Shown here: piece by piece, positions 35,611 through 48,112 of the stretch
Layout of the letters: each line of letters starts with the position of its first letter
Numbering within the stretch: the stretch's first letter is position 1
Assembly: GCF_029962835.1 (NCBI RefSeq)
Contig: NC_080577.1
Location: forward strand, 2,480,001-2,544,000
DNA from: Magnolia sinica
Lineage: Eukaryota; Streptophyta; Magnoliopsida; Magnoliales; Magnoliaceae
Direction of reading: 5' to 3'
Length of the DNA: 64,000 bases
Position numbers and translations under genes: made by a program
The notes under the pieces: generated by a model
What the model saw: only the letters and a program-made list of their open reading frames with translations
Told to the model about the DNA's origin: nothing
The model's database searches: none

Positions 35611-35710
35611 GCCCACCTTGCGTAGATGTGTTGGTGAGTGTGTGGCGTGGATGTATGTTAAAACAAAATAGATTAGTCCTTTAGCAATTAAAATATGTAA
35701 GTAGGATTAA

Positions 35711-35719
35711 TATAAATAG
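35711..35719 (+). promoter_or_regulatory. TATA box of the first dirigent gene
   Basis: TATAAATAG lies 71 bp upstream of the start codon. The surrounding block from AAAATATGTAA to CCAAGCTTAAGTTGTGT is conserved in front of the second dirigent gene, so the core promoter was duplicated with the gene. Confidence 0.65.
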
Positions 35720-35763
35720 TAGAAACGGGAATGCATGAAACCAAGCTTAAGTTGTGTTGCTAA

Positions 35764-36321
<558 letters not shown>

Positions 36322-37450
36322 ATGATGATCGTCGTTCTTTGATTGGTGGTGGGCCACTTACGTTTTGTTTTTTTTTTTTTTCAGTGAAGTGGAATTGATG
36401 GGCCCTGATGCTGATGCACCAAAACATGAAGAGTATCCTGATGCGCTCATTTTGTACCAAAGAGGACGATGGATCAATGATCCGGACCATTGATTAGGTG
36501 GCCTTATGATAGATGGGGAGCCCCAGAAATCTTACAGAGTGGAAGATCATGACCATCCAATCTGAAGGAAGGGTTAGGCTCTTCCAGTCTAGGAGATTTT
36601 TCACTCCCATGTATCTTCGGGCCCATCAGAACGACGGTCAGGATAACGAACCGTGGGCCCTAGTTATGAGTGCATCATGACACTACAATTCCCCTTTAGT
36701 TATCAGGAGTGTGTGTTTGCTCTGAGAAAAATAATGTGAATTAAACCCTAGTCTTCAGACAGTAATAAAATCCATGCATGTATTATGCAAACGCGTACTC
36801 AATATCTGAAGCGGCTGCTCGTGAATTCAATATTACTAATACTCTCTATGACTGATCTGGGCCTGATCCTAGAGGTCCAATAGGCCCGAAAATTAATGTT
36901 CTAAACCAAGACCGCCTGGTGTTGGCCGAGCTTTCATGAGCCCAGGGGTCCATGTGGGAACTAGGCCTGATAAATAAATGGATTTGAGCCCTGGGCTCTT
37001 GTCTGACTGGTTGTCGCGGTTGTTGCAACCCGTTTAGATAGATGAGCTTGTGTGACTCGTGACCTGTCCATCAATCTGGTGGGTCCAATAGATGGACTGA
37101 CCTTGGATGTGCCACAACGCGAAAATCACATCCACAGTTTAAAAAACTGACTCGCCCAAGTCAACTCGACTCGACCATACTTCATCACGACTCGATAAAA
37201 GCTCCATCTGGTCATGACTCATTCAAAACTCGAGGAGAACTCGACTTCATTAGGTAAAACTCGACAAAAACTTGAAGAAATTCGATAAAAGTAAACTCCG
37301 CGCGACATTGTGTTCGTGTTTCTAAACCATGGTCGCTTCAAAACACGTTTTAGCCGTCCACTTGTGCAGATTCCTGTCATCCAACCTGATCTGATCGATG
37401 ACTACATCAACGGAAGCGGATTGGTGGTAACCCCAACAGCACCTATGAAT
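36322..37450. other. 3' flank of unit A
   Basis: Shared with the flank of the second dirigent gene: AAACCCTAGTCTTCAGACAG at about 36743, GGGCCTGATCCTAGAGGTCC at about 36859, ATCACATCCACAGTTTAAAA at about 37125. An AATAAA at about 36764 could serve polyadenylation but is 440 bp past the stop. No further gene is seen. Confidence 0.6.
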
Positions 37451-37870
37451 GTTGGGGACTGTGGGGCCCACCATGATGTATGTGTTTTATCCATTCCGTC
37501 CATCCATTTTTCCAGATCATTTTGGGCTAGCAGATGAAAATCTCAAGTGGATCACACCATGGGACGCAGTGGGGATTAAACGCCTACCATTGAAAACTTC
37601 CTAGGGGGCCATAGAAATTTCGGATCTAGCTGATATTTGTATTTTCCCTTTGTACATTTCTGTGTAACCTTATGAACAGGTTGGATGACAAATAAATAAC
37701 ATGGTGGGCTCTAGTAAAGTTTCAACGGTGGCCGTTATTATACCCACTGATTCCTGTGGTGTGGTCCCCTTGAGCATTAGATCTGCTTCATTTTTGGTTT
37801 AATACTCTAAAATGATCAAAAAAATGAATGGACGGCGTGGATAAAACTAATACATCACAGGGGGCCCACA
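37450..37870. mobile_element. foldback MITE copy, complete (unit A tail)
   Basis: This is one of the best copies. The left arm runs from GTGGGGCCCACCATGATGTA to about TACCATTGAAAACTTCC. The middle has TTTCGGATCTAGCTGATATT. The right arm has TTCCTGTGGTGTGGTCCCCT and ends ACGGCGTGGATAAAACTAAT. The arms are reverse complements. Confidence 0.85.
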
Positions 37871-38000
37871 GAATTATGCCACCTAAAAACTGTACGGAAG
37901 TCGGTGCTGTGTTCTACACTGCAATACGCAAGCCGCGCCCCAACATAGCTGTTAACCCGACCTCACCCACTCTGCACCCAATGTGCATGGGAGGCTACAG

Positions 38001-38327
38001 GAGAACCTTCTCATGCAAATAGTTGCATTTGGACGGTTGGCATCCACATGGCCCATTTGGACCGTCCATTAGGTCCAATCCACTCTTCATAGGCCACCTT
38101 GCAAAAATCACACCCATCGGATGATCCAAATCATATCCAAGTTCATGGTGATTAAAAAGGGCGAAAAAAAAGGATGAATAAGTCCAATCAAGGATGACAT
38201 TGGCCGTTTGATTACCGGTTTTCAGCATGGGAGTATAAGAAAAGTGGACTGGATCTAATGGACGGCCAAGATAGGCAAGGTAAATACCAACGAGTCCAAA
38301 TACAACTACGTGCATGAAAAAGTTCTC
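38001..38327. mobile_element. TIR MITE (TTGCATTTGGAC family), unit B copy, full length
   Basis: The ends are 34-bp imperfect inverted repeats: 38001-38034, GAGAACCTTCTCATGC then AAATAGTTGCATTTGGAC, and 38294-38327, GTCCAAATACAACTACGTGC then ATGAAAAAGTTCTC. It lacks a coding region. Confidence 0.75.
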
Positions 38328-38378
38328 ATACAACTACCCCAATAGACCATTGGCAAATAAAATATGTAAATAGGTTAA

Positions 38379-38387
38379 CATAAATAG
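38379..38387 (+). promoter_or_regulatory. TATA-like box of the second dirigent gene
   Basis: CATAAATAG lies 70 bp upstream of the ATG in the block shared with copy 1. It has one change from the TATAAATAG of copy 1. Confidence 0.6.
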
Positions 38388-38430
38388 AAGAACTAAGAGA
38401 GCATGCAACCAAGCTTGGGTTGTGTCCTGA

Positions 38431-38991
<561 letters not shown>

Positions 38992-39122
38992 ATGATGATT
39001 GGCCGATATCTGATTGTTGGGCCACTTAATTAGGTAGTGTTTTTTCTTTTAAGTGAAGAGGAGTTAATGGGCCTTGATAAGGAGTTTGTGTTTCCTCTGA
39101 GATGAATAATTGGTGTATCAAA

Positions 39123-39910
39123 TGTTGAGATTTAATCTCAATTTTGAAATTAGTTAAATTAATATAATAGAAATGTTCTTTTAAAGTTCATGGACTCGCA
39201 TTTTTTTTATTTTTTTGCTCTTTATTAAAAGATGTTTGAAACTTAGTTTATAAAAATGATACTTTTTAAAAGTTCTTTAATCCTATATTAATTGGAGAGA
39301 AAAGGATAAAGGAGTTTATAGGCATTGAGTTTTCTAATATTTTTATTTGAATTTTGTAAAAAGTAGGCTAGCTTGCGTTTTTTAGTGTAGAGCACTAGAA
39401 TGCATGCGCGCATGAGGTGTAGGCAATAAGGTTGTCGTTGTGAGAATCGGTTTGGCCAATCAATTGCGTCTCTTCGTTCAAAATGAACGCCCATAACCAT
39501 TTTGAACAGTTACAGAAATAACTTTTCAGAAGCATCTTTTTAACAAAATCTCGCAGCCCTTTATAAAACTTAATAAAAATGAAGGATTAAACATATATTG
39601 CATTACTCTTTCAAGAGATCAAAATTTTAAGTTTATATTCCCTATCATTTTCTCTCTACAAGCACTAGAAGGGAGTCATCTGTTTTAAAAAACACAGTTT
39701 GCCAGGATTGAAAAACTACGTTCCTATCATAGGTTTTTTTTTCCTAATTGCTACATGCAGAATTATCAAGTCTTGTTATATTCTTGAAACGGTTTGCTAG
39801 CAACTCGACAATGATCTCATACTGACAAGAAGGGCTGAATAACGCTTTAACAAAAATGCACCAAACATGTAATTCGAGCTTAGTTTGGAGTTTTTTTTAT
39901 TTTGTCAACA
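39123..39910. mobile_element. solo LTR with 5-bp target duplication
   Basis: A 788-bp segment starts TGTTGAGATTT and ends TTTGTCAACA (inverted termini TGTTGA/TCAACA). It is flanked by TCAAA on both sides (39118-39122 and 39911-39915). It carries no coding region. Unit A has the uninterrupted counterpart of the site (AATTAAACCCTAG at about 36736), so the insertion came after the duplication. Reading frames inside it (39288-39500) are not genes. Confidence 0.85.
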
Positions 39911-40589
39911 TCAAACCCTAGTCTGCATCCAGTAATAAAACTTATTTATGCGTGTTATGCAAATGCAGGCTCATTATCTGAAGTGGTTTTTCGTGTATTC
40001 AATATCACTGACTCTTTATGACTGAGCTGGGCCTGATCCCAAGAGCCCAATAGGACCGATAATCAATGATCTAAACAAAGATCGGCCTGAGCCTAGCCTG
40101 GTATCACCTATTCTTTTCATGAGCCCAAAGGCCCATATGGGACCCAGACCTATTTTTAGGCCTGATAAATAAATGGGTTTGGGTCCATGTTCGTTTCTAA
40201 TCAACGGCCGAACAGCGCCGGCCGGGCCAATGTATTTAATACAAATTAGCTAAGTATAGGCTACTGGTCTGGCCCCAGCCCAGAACCTATTCCTAAGATC
40301 CAAACTTCATGAGCTGGGCAGGGCTTGTAATTGGGGCCTTAGCTCATGGATAAGGCATGGACGCTCCAGGTTGCCTCATCGAGTGCGCCATGCGCCATTT
40401 TTACAACCTGTAAATACGATCGATGTTCAGGATTATAAACAATCTTTGCTGTCCAACCGGTGCCATGCCCATCTATTTGGCGTGTCCAATAAATGTATTG
40501 CACTTGAACAGGCCACAATATGAAAATCACATCCACGGTTCCAAAAACTTGACCTTGACTCGTCTAAGTCAACTTAACTCGACCAGATG

Positions 40590-42450
40590 TCATGGGCTTA
40601 TTTGACATCCTTACTCTAATTCAATAAGAGTTACTCTAAAAAGCTTTTTTAGTTTGTTCTAGCTTTTATTTTAAATAAGTTTGTTTGGTAAATTTTTTTT
40701 TTTTTTAAAAAACTATTATTTAAAATAAGCATGTTTGACAAAACATTTAAATAAGAGCTTTTTTAGATATACTTGTGTCATTTTTAAAAATTACAAAAGC
40801 TTCATTATAGGAGCAATTTAGATGGTTCTTTGTGTGGATCTCACCATAAATGGACCATACCCCAAATGGCAAAAGAGTAGATAACGACATACAATTTTCA
40901 TGTTTTAAGACATTTAGGGCATCCATTATGTTGGCTATTGGATGTGGATCATATATCATATGGAGCCCACCTTTGATGTGGACCATTCATCGTGTGAGCC
41001 AAACCTTCAAAATGGGCTATCCATCATACAAGGCCCATCTTGAATGTGGACCATTCATAATGAGGGGCCCACCTTGATGTAGGCCATCCATCACGTGGGG
41101 CCTAATATCAATGCTAATTATCCTTTATATGTGGCCCCTCAGTGGTTACTACCCATCACCTATTACGTGAAGTCCACATTTGATGTGTCCATAGTGTGGG
41201 CCCTACCTTCGAAGTGGATTGTCCATCATGTGGAGCCCTCTTTTGATATCCACCATTCATGAACCATGTGGGGGCGCACCTTCTATGTGGATCATCCATA
41301 ATATGGCCCACCTTGGATATGGGTCATCCATAATGCAAAACTTTGGATGTAGACCATCTATTATGTGGGCCCAGTTGATGTGGACCGTCCATTATGAGGG
41401 GCCGCACTTTGATGTGGGCCATCCATCATGTGAAGCTCACTCCGTCCGTTATATGGGCCCACCTTGATGTGGACCATTCATTGTGTGGGGCCCCACCTTC
41501 AATATGGGTCGTTCATCATGTGGGCCCACCTTCAATGATCATCATCCATCATGTGGGTCCCACCTTTGATGCACCGCCCATCAAATGGGCTATTGGATGT
41601 GGATGTTCCATCATGCTGGGCCACATTTTGATGTAGCCCATCCATCATGTGGGATCCACCTTTGATGCGAGCTGTTCATTATGTGGGCCTACCTTGATGC
41701 GGACCATACATCATGTGGGCCCCACGTTCGCTCATCATGAGGGGCCCACCTTTGATGTCCACCATCCATCATGTGGGTCCCACCTTTGTTGTGGACCATT
41801 TATCATGTGGCCCCCACTTGATGTCGATAGTTTGTCATGCGGGGGCCACATTTTGATCCGAGCATTCCATCATGTAGGTCTCACCTTTGTTGTGGACCAT
41901 CCATCATGTGGAGCCCAACCTTTAATATGAGTCATTCATCATGTGAGCCCACCTTTAATGCCAACCTTCCATCATATGGTTCCACATTCAATATCTACCA
42001 TCCATCATGTGGGCCCTACCTTTGTTGTGGACCGTCTATCATGTTGGGCCACACTTTGATGCAGGCCAACCATTATGTTGTGCTCACTTTCAATGTGATT
42101 GTGCATTATACAAGTCTACCTTTGATGTGGACCATTTATCATGTGGGGCCCCACCTTCAATATAAGCCAATCATGTGGTCCTATTTTAAAGAAATTGTAA
42201 AGAGGAGAAGAAGACAAGATGGGAATTACTTGAATAGTTCAAGGACAAACTTAATAAAAGAAACTTAACTAAAAATGTCTATCGGTTTAAGTCAAATAAT
42301 TATTATTTTTTCAAAAAATAATGCCTCTCTAATCTATAAAATCAAAACTTACTTATACTTTCTAAATAAATAAGCTTTTAATTAGATTTTTACTAAATAG
42401 TATATATTTTTTTTTTAATAAGTTAATAAACTCGTATTCTGTAGAGGTGC
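40590..42450. mobile_element. 1.9-kb insertion in unit B carrying a minisatellite
   Basis: Unit A runs without interruption from AACTCGACTCGACCAT (about 37165) to CATCTGGTCATGACTC (about 37204). In unit B these flanks are separated by this insert. Its outer parts are AT-rich (AAAATAAGCATGTTTGACA on the left, AAATAAATAAGCTTTTAATT on the right). I did not find clear inverted ends or a target duplication. Its transposon class is open. Confidence 0.65.
40930..42185. repeat. minisatellite of about 33-35-bp units
   Basis: The unit is roughly TTTGATGTGGACCAT, then CCATCATGTGGGGCCCACC, about 35 copies with variable length and much decay. Each unit contains the GTGGGCCCAC palindrome. ORFs through it (41219-42268) follow the repeat and are not genes. 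The unit resembles the terminal GTGGGGCCCACCATGATGTA of the foldback MITE. Confidence 0.85.
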
Positions 42451-42694
42451 GAAACGACCCAAGATTCATGATTCAATAAAAGCGTCATCCAGTCCTGACT
42501 CCTGAACTCGAGAACTGACTCCATTAGGTAAGACCCGACAAAAACTTGAACAAATTCCTGTATTTAAGCCATGGTCCAACAAAACACATTTGAGCCATCC
42601 ATTTGTGCAGATTCCTGTCATCCAAGCTGATCTGATCGTTGATTACATCAAAGGAAGCAGATTGGGTGGGGACACCAAACACCCATGAGGTTGG

Positions 42695-43070
42695 GGACTC
42701 TAGGTCCCACCGTGATGTATTTTTGGGCTAGAAGATCAAAAGCTAAAGTGCACCGCAACCACAGGGCGCAGTGGGATTAAACGCCTGCCATTGAAAACTT
42801 AAGTGCCATAGAAGTTTTGGATCAAGCTGATATTTGTATTTTCCCTTCGTCCATTTCTTTGTGACCATATGCACAGGTTGGATGGCTAATAAACATCATG
42901 GTGGGCTCTAGTAAGGTTTCAACAGTGGCCGTTGTTATCTCCAGTGTTTTCCTGTGGTGTGGTCCGCTTGAGCTTTGGGATCTGCTTCATTTTTTGACTT
43001 ATGCTTTAAAATGATCTGGAAAATGAATGGACTGCGTTGATAAAACACATAAGTAATGGTGGGGCCCACT
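42695..43070. mobile_element. foldback MITE copy (unit B tail)
   Basis: Orthologous in position to 37450-37870 of unit A. The left arm is shortened (TAGGTCCCACCGTGATGTA joins TTTTTGGGCTAGAAG). The right arm has TTTCCTGTGGTGTGGTCCGC. Confidence 0.8.
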
Positions 43071-43187
43071 GATTTTTGTCACCTGTAAACTGTACGGAGG
43101 TCCGTCCCAATACGCAATCCGAGTCCCTACATAGGGGCCTCATCCCGCAAGCTGTTAACCTGACCTCACCTACTCTGCGCCCAACAT

Positions 43188-43565
43188 GCATGGAAAGCCA
43201 AGTGCAGGGCAACATTCCCATGCAAAAAGTTGCATTTGGACCGTAGGCATCCACATGGCCCATCTGGACCGTCCATCAGGTCCAACCCACTCTTCATAGG
43301 CCACCTTACAAAAATCATACCTATCGGATGATCCAAAACATCCAAGTTCATGTTGCTTAAAAAGAAAAGAAAAAAAAAAAAGATGGATGAAATTAATAAT
43401 CCACAGAAATAAGTCCGACCAAGGATGACTTGGTCCGTTTGATTGCTGGATTTTCTGCATGAGAGTATAAGAAAAGTGGACTGGATCTAATAGACGGCCT
43501 AGATAGATAATGTAAATGTCAACAAGTCCAAATACATGTATGTGCATGGAAAGGTTCCCAACCAA
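43188..43565. mobile_element. TIR MITE (TTGCATTTGGAC family), unit C copy
   Basis: It has CCATGCAAAAAGTTGCATTTG at the left, the body ACCGTCCATCAGGTCCAACC, and GTCCAAATACATGTATGTGC at the right. It is the last upstream piece of unit C before homology to the gene-bearing units stops at about 43585. Confidence 0.75.
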
Positions 43566-43589
43566 CTAGCCCAATAGACCACATCGTGT

Positions 43590-44320
43590 GAAGTTCTCAC
43601 AGTAAAAGTAAAATTTTTGAATATATAAGTATTGGACCAATATCTAAACAGATTGGTAACAATATAGGCTCATATTAAAGCAAATCAAAATCAAGAAAAT
43701 ATGAGACCAGGATTTGGTGAATCCAGTCCCACTAGTTTCACAATTAGGACATGATAGGAAGAAGGGTGGAGATAGCTTTGATCGAGCAATTTTTAGATGC
43801 AGCATCGTCGTAAAGGTATCCAATAAGAGAGCATTAATGTTAAATTAGATATCTGAATACCATGATTTCATATTTATGAAAACCCCATATGGAAGACAAG
43901 ATCAAAAATCCCATGTATGCGGAGGATCTTGGACCATCAAGGAAATGTATCAAAAGTTTTGTCGCCTTGAGAACCTATAGAAAGGAGTATGTGACGAAGA
44001 ACTTGAGGACTATGCCAAACACAATCTAATCTTTACATTTATCTTTACATTTATCTTAAAATAACCTAGTTTTAGCATACATTGCTATTGTCCAACGCCA
44101 TCACTATAGTACCATAGAGAATATTAAACATTCATAACCTTATGTTGTTGGACCCCGATCAACCAAGTTCTAATATTTGGTCAAATCCTATTGACCATCT
44201 CCCTGGATTATTTATTCAAGCGGATGAATTGGGCGTTTATTTTTTTTCATTCTCCCTATTTGTTTTTACTTTGTCGATTATAATGACTTTTATTCAAATA
44301 TTAATAAAATCAATATTGCA
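43590..44320. other. unrelated sequence where unit C should carry a dirigent gene
   Basis: No dirigent motif is found on either strand. The sequence is AT-rich with a short ORF (44142-44354) of no known family. Confidence 0.55.
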
Positions 44321-44324
44321 TAAG

Positions 44325-45025
44325 GGCCTGTTTGATTTTTTGGCTCAACTGTAATTACCATGCAAATGGGTAATAATTATTTACCTAAGTAATTACCACG
44401 TCTTTCCCAGTGCAAATGTGACAACTTATCCTTTTAACACTAAGATCGAGAAATTTACAAAATCAATGTGGGGCTCATCGTGATGTATGTGACTTATCCA
44501 CACCGCTCATTTGTTATGCCAGCTAAATTTAGGGCATGAGCAAAAAAATGATACAAATCCAAAGCTCAAGTGGACCATACCACAGGAAATAGGGGGAATT
44601 GAACACCTACCATTAAAAACTTCTTCGAGCCCTTAAAATTTTAGAATCAATCTGATATTTGTGTTTTCCCCTTATCCCTGTCTATATGACCCTATGAACT
44701 GGTTAGATGATGAAAAACCTCAATGTGAGCCCAGTGAAGGAAATAAATTTCAACGGTGGACAAATTAAGGTCATTATTTCCTTTTGTGTGGGCCATTTGA
44801 GTGTTAGATCTGTCTCATTTTTCGGCTCCTGCCACAAAATGTTCTAATAAAATATATGAATGGAACGGATATATCATATACATTATGGTGGGGTCCACAA
44901 ATTTAAGCCAAAACTTTTGTATCGATTTTTGAGGTGAAATTGCTCTCGAATTTTCAAACAAGGTTATTTTTAGTTTATTACTTATTTACAGGGATTTACC
45001 TTTACCATGGAAAATCAAACAGGCC
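44325..45025. mobile_element. TIR element with a nested foldback MITE
   Basis: The ends GGCCTGTTTGATTTTTTGG and GGAAAATCAAACAGGCC form a perfect 15-bp inverted repeat. The flanking trinucleotides are TAA and TTA, which hints at, but does not prove, a PIF/Harbinger-type target. The interior (about 44480-44900) is a foldback MITE copy with CCATACCACAGGAAATAG and a matching right arm. Confidence 0.65.
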
Positions 45026-45354
45026 GTTAGCTTTTTTAGTTTATCTGCTCATTTTCCTTCTTCCGAGAAATATATTGGTTACGATTAGTGGTGAAAGAAA
45101 AGTCCTTAACGTAGGGTAAAAAGAATTCATCAGAACTAATCCCTATCCTTTCGCAAACCGTTTGATCATCGTCACAATCTATGGTTGAAATGACAATTGA
45201 ATTTTTTAATCAGGTTTTACTCAGACATCTTAATGAGGCACAAGCTTTCAATCAAACATTGAGTCGAGTATGACCCTGGCATACTTGCACTCTCTAATCG
45301 CACATATAAACCTGAGTATAGGCCAACAATCGACCTTGTGGAAACAATCACATC

Positions 45355-45480
45355 TAAACACATTTTAGCCATCCATTTGTAAAGATTCCTATCATCCAAG
45401 CCGGTCTGATCAATGGCTGCATGAATAGAAGCGGATTGCGTGGTGACCCCATCACCACTTAGCTAGGTGGTGTTGGGCAT
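45355..45480. other. tail of unit C, non-MITE part
   Basis: AACACATTTTAGCCATCC, then GATTCCTATCATCCAAGCC and GAAGCGGATTG, match unit A at about 37345-37425 and unit B at about 42590-42665. This places the end of the third unit. Confidence 0.75.
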
Positions 45481-45915
45481 TGTGGGGCCCACCATTATGT
45501 ATGTGTTTTATCCATGCCGCCCATCCATTTTGTCAACTCGTTTTAGAACATGGGCTCAAAAACAAAGCACATCAAAAGCTCACGGTGAACCACATGACAA
45601 GAAACATTGGTGATTGAATGCCCACCGTTAAAAAACTTATTGTGGTACAAAAGTTTTGGATCAAGCTGATATTTGTGTTTTTCTTTTATCCAAGTCTCTG
45701 TGACCTTATTAACCTGTTGGCAGGCAAATTAACATTGCGGTGGGCTCTGAAAAGGTTTCAACTGTGGGTGTCATTGTCCCCACTATTTCCAGTGGTCTAC
45801 TTAAGCTTGGGATCTACTTCATTTTTTAGGCTCATCCCCAAAATGAGCTGATAAAATGGATGGACAGCAGGGATATAAAACACATACATTACGGTGGGCC
45901 CTACAGTGCCCAACA
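45480..45915. mobile_element. foldback MITE copy (unit C tail)
   Basis: Nearly complete: GTGGGGCCCACCATTATGTA at the left, GTTTTGGATCAAGCTGATAT in the middle and GGACAGCAGGGATATAAAAC at the right. It is preceded by CACCACTTAGCTAGGTGGTG, a palindromic subterminal motif of the family. Confidence 0.8.
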
Positions 45916-45919
45916 CAGA

Positions 45920-46900
45920 TCACCACCCAATCCACTCCCTTACATCAATGGGCCACAACAATTGGTTACACTTTCATATGATATGGTGCACTTGCAATGG
46001 GCTGGGATAGAGACCAGCACTAACAGGATTTTGATGGTGGCGTGTTCTTGTGTACCAGCTTACCAAACATAGTACCATTGGAATCTTTGTTTGGTGGACC
46101 ACCCACAACTAACCAGGAAAGGACAAAGAACTATCATTTCTGATATTTGCACCCATAAATTGTTATGCATGCACCTGTTTATCGTTAATATCATCCTCAG
46201 ATTCAATTGGAACCGATGGATCCTGAAGAGCACGGTGGACCCGCAACTGAAGTGTGGCACGGGGAGCGGTGGATCTGGATTGTCCAGGTAGTGGGTCATG
46301 TCCGTAGATGGCCTGCAGTTAAAAATCACACTGAATTGATGGTGCAGTCGATCTTGATGGTGGTCTTTAAACATACGGTCAAGATGAACATGAACTCAAA
46401 TGGGCAATTGTTGGATAGGATCATTATCCCTGTGTTTTTCCAACCAAAGGATGTCTACAGACAGGAGTGGACGGCCTAGATCAGCTCCCCCACCTAACTT
46501 CTCTTCTTAATCCAGCTCCTATACACCCACGTACAAGTTCGCTAATGCACACATCACCACATATGCCCAAGTGGCAGACAAGTGCAATATCCACGCCATC
46601 CATCAGAAGAGTGACACTATGTAGAGTCCCTACCCAAAGAATCAGATCTGTTCACTAGTGGACAATGATCAATTGAAAAATTGTACGGTTATGAAAAAAC
46701 ATCCTAAGTATTCTTACCCGTCCACTTATTTCTAATTTCATGGCACACCTGATGAATGGACCGCATATACGTTGGGGCATAACACCTGCATAGTAAAGTT
46801 TATATGATGAATGGCTTGGATATTTCACATGTGTGCCACACTAGCTTTATATGGTGGCTCGAGCATTGGCAGACTTGTACAGCCATGTCGGCTTAGAGAA
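45920..46900. other. no gene recognised
   Basis: The overlapping ORFs on both strands between 46060 and 46658 show no known domain. The sequence looks low-copy relative to its surroundings. Confidence 0.4.
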
Positions 46901-46994
46901 ACGCGTATTGCCTAATGACCCCAACTCCACCTAGCTAGGTGCCGTTAGGACTATGGGGGCCCACCGTCATTTATGTGTTTTATGAACGGCGGTG

Positions 46995-47190
46995 CATCGT
47001 TTTTTTACCACAACACACAAATTACCAGCCGGGGTTGAATGCTTTGTATTTTAACACACGCACTCACATCCCGTACACTCCCCTACACGCCCACGCTACA
47101 ATGGTTTTTCACAAAAATGGTTACCGGAACCCATAACCTTGTGTTGAAGCTCTCGTGAGTCTACTACCCTGAATGAAAGCAGTGGGTTTG
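46995..47190 (-). mobile_element. SINE nested in the foldback MITE
   Basis: On the - strand it has GTAGACTCACGAGAGCTTCA, a B-box-like GGTTATGGGTTCCGG and a GTGTGAGTGCGTGTGTTAAA end. This is the same family as 24168-24298. The edges are approximate. Confidence 0.6.
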
Positions 47191-47254
47191 AATGCCTAAC
47201 AACTGAGGAATTATAAGTTTCCAATATTAGGCATTCAATTCCAAGTGTTTCCCT

Positions 47255-47395
47255 ACTCATGCCTCAATGGGACCAGAGTCTCAACACTAGGTCATGGGTT
47301 CAGCTATTGTAGTGAAAAACTACTGTGGTATGGTATGACTGCTTGGGTGTTTGCTTAGGTGTGAGTGCATGTGTAAAAATAAAATCCCAATGTTT
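47255..47395 (+). mobile_element. second SINE copy, opposite orientation
   Basis: On the + strand it has CCAGAGTCTCAACACTAGGT and CATGGGTTCAGC, then GTGAGTGCATGTGTAAAAAT. It is head-to-head with the copy at 46995-47190. Confidence 0.6.
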
Positions 47396-47544
47396 CATAT
47401 GGTATGGTTTACTTGAACTTTGATTGTTATTAAATTTTTTGACTCATGCTATAAAATGTGATGGAATAATAGATGAACAGTAGATAAAACTATAAATCAT
47501 GATGGGCCACACAGAGTCCTAATATCACCTAGCTAGGTGGTGTT

Positions 47545-48110
47545 AGGGTCACCACGCAATCCATCCATCTGTGCACATATATGCATTGAATAAAATATAT
47601 AAAACACGGTGTGTCCCACGGAGTCCTAACATTACCTAACAAAGTGAATATGGAAAATACTAAATAATTTCCAGAGATGAGAAAATTAAGGATAGTTACC
47701 AGAAATACTAATTTAATTTATAAATAATGTATCATTATTTAATCAAGCATAGGATTTATAAATTATTTTTTAAAAAAAAATTGTTTAAGTATCATTTCCC
47801 TCGTGTTTGCTAATTACACGCACGTGTGAGAGCTCCCATCTGACGTCCACATACAGTAATGTGCTTGATCCGAGCTTTCCATAAGGTGAACTGCACTGTT
47901 TTGATCTTCTGTCTGAAATCTGACATTTCACACCTCAGGTGGGCCACGGCATAAAAAACAAACGGAGGGCTAAAAAATTGTTTAAACCTTCAATTAACTT
48001 GGAATATTTTTGGTTCACATGAGAAGCGAAACTGCATGATGTCACATGTGCATATGAAAGAGGTTGGTGGCCGCCTCAAGGGACCATTCTGCCCTACGTG
48101 GATTTGGTGG
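47545..48110. other. no gene recognised
   Basis: AT-rich flank of the copia element. No domain or repeat ends are seen. Confidence 0.4.
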
Positions 48111-48112
48111 AT

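Larger units (their letters stand above)
46915..47545. mobile_element. foldback MITE split by two nested SINEs
   Basis: The terminal motifs are CCACCTAGCTAGGTGCCGTTAGG at the left (about 46927) and its inverse AATATCACCTAGCTAGGTGG at the right (about 47519). Both arms are present, but about 400 bp between them is occupied by SINE-like sequence in opposite orientations. Confidence 0.65.

Noticed and set aside
41219-42268. Chain of ORFs with repeated HVGP or SCGA wording
   Set aside because: They are translations of the ~34-bp minisatellite in several frames, with no start or promoter logic.
44325-45025. Assigning the element firmly to PIF/Harbinger
   Set aside because: The inverted ends are clear, but the flanking trinucleotides (TAA and TTA) are not identical.
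43590-45350. A decayed third dirigent gene in unit C
   Set aside because: None of the family motifs (FDDP, RAQG, GTGDFF, YECY) was found on either strand.
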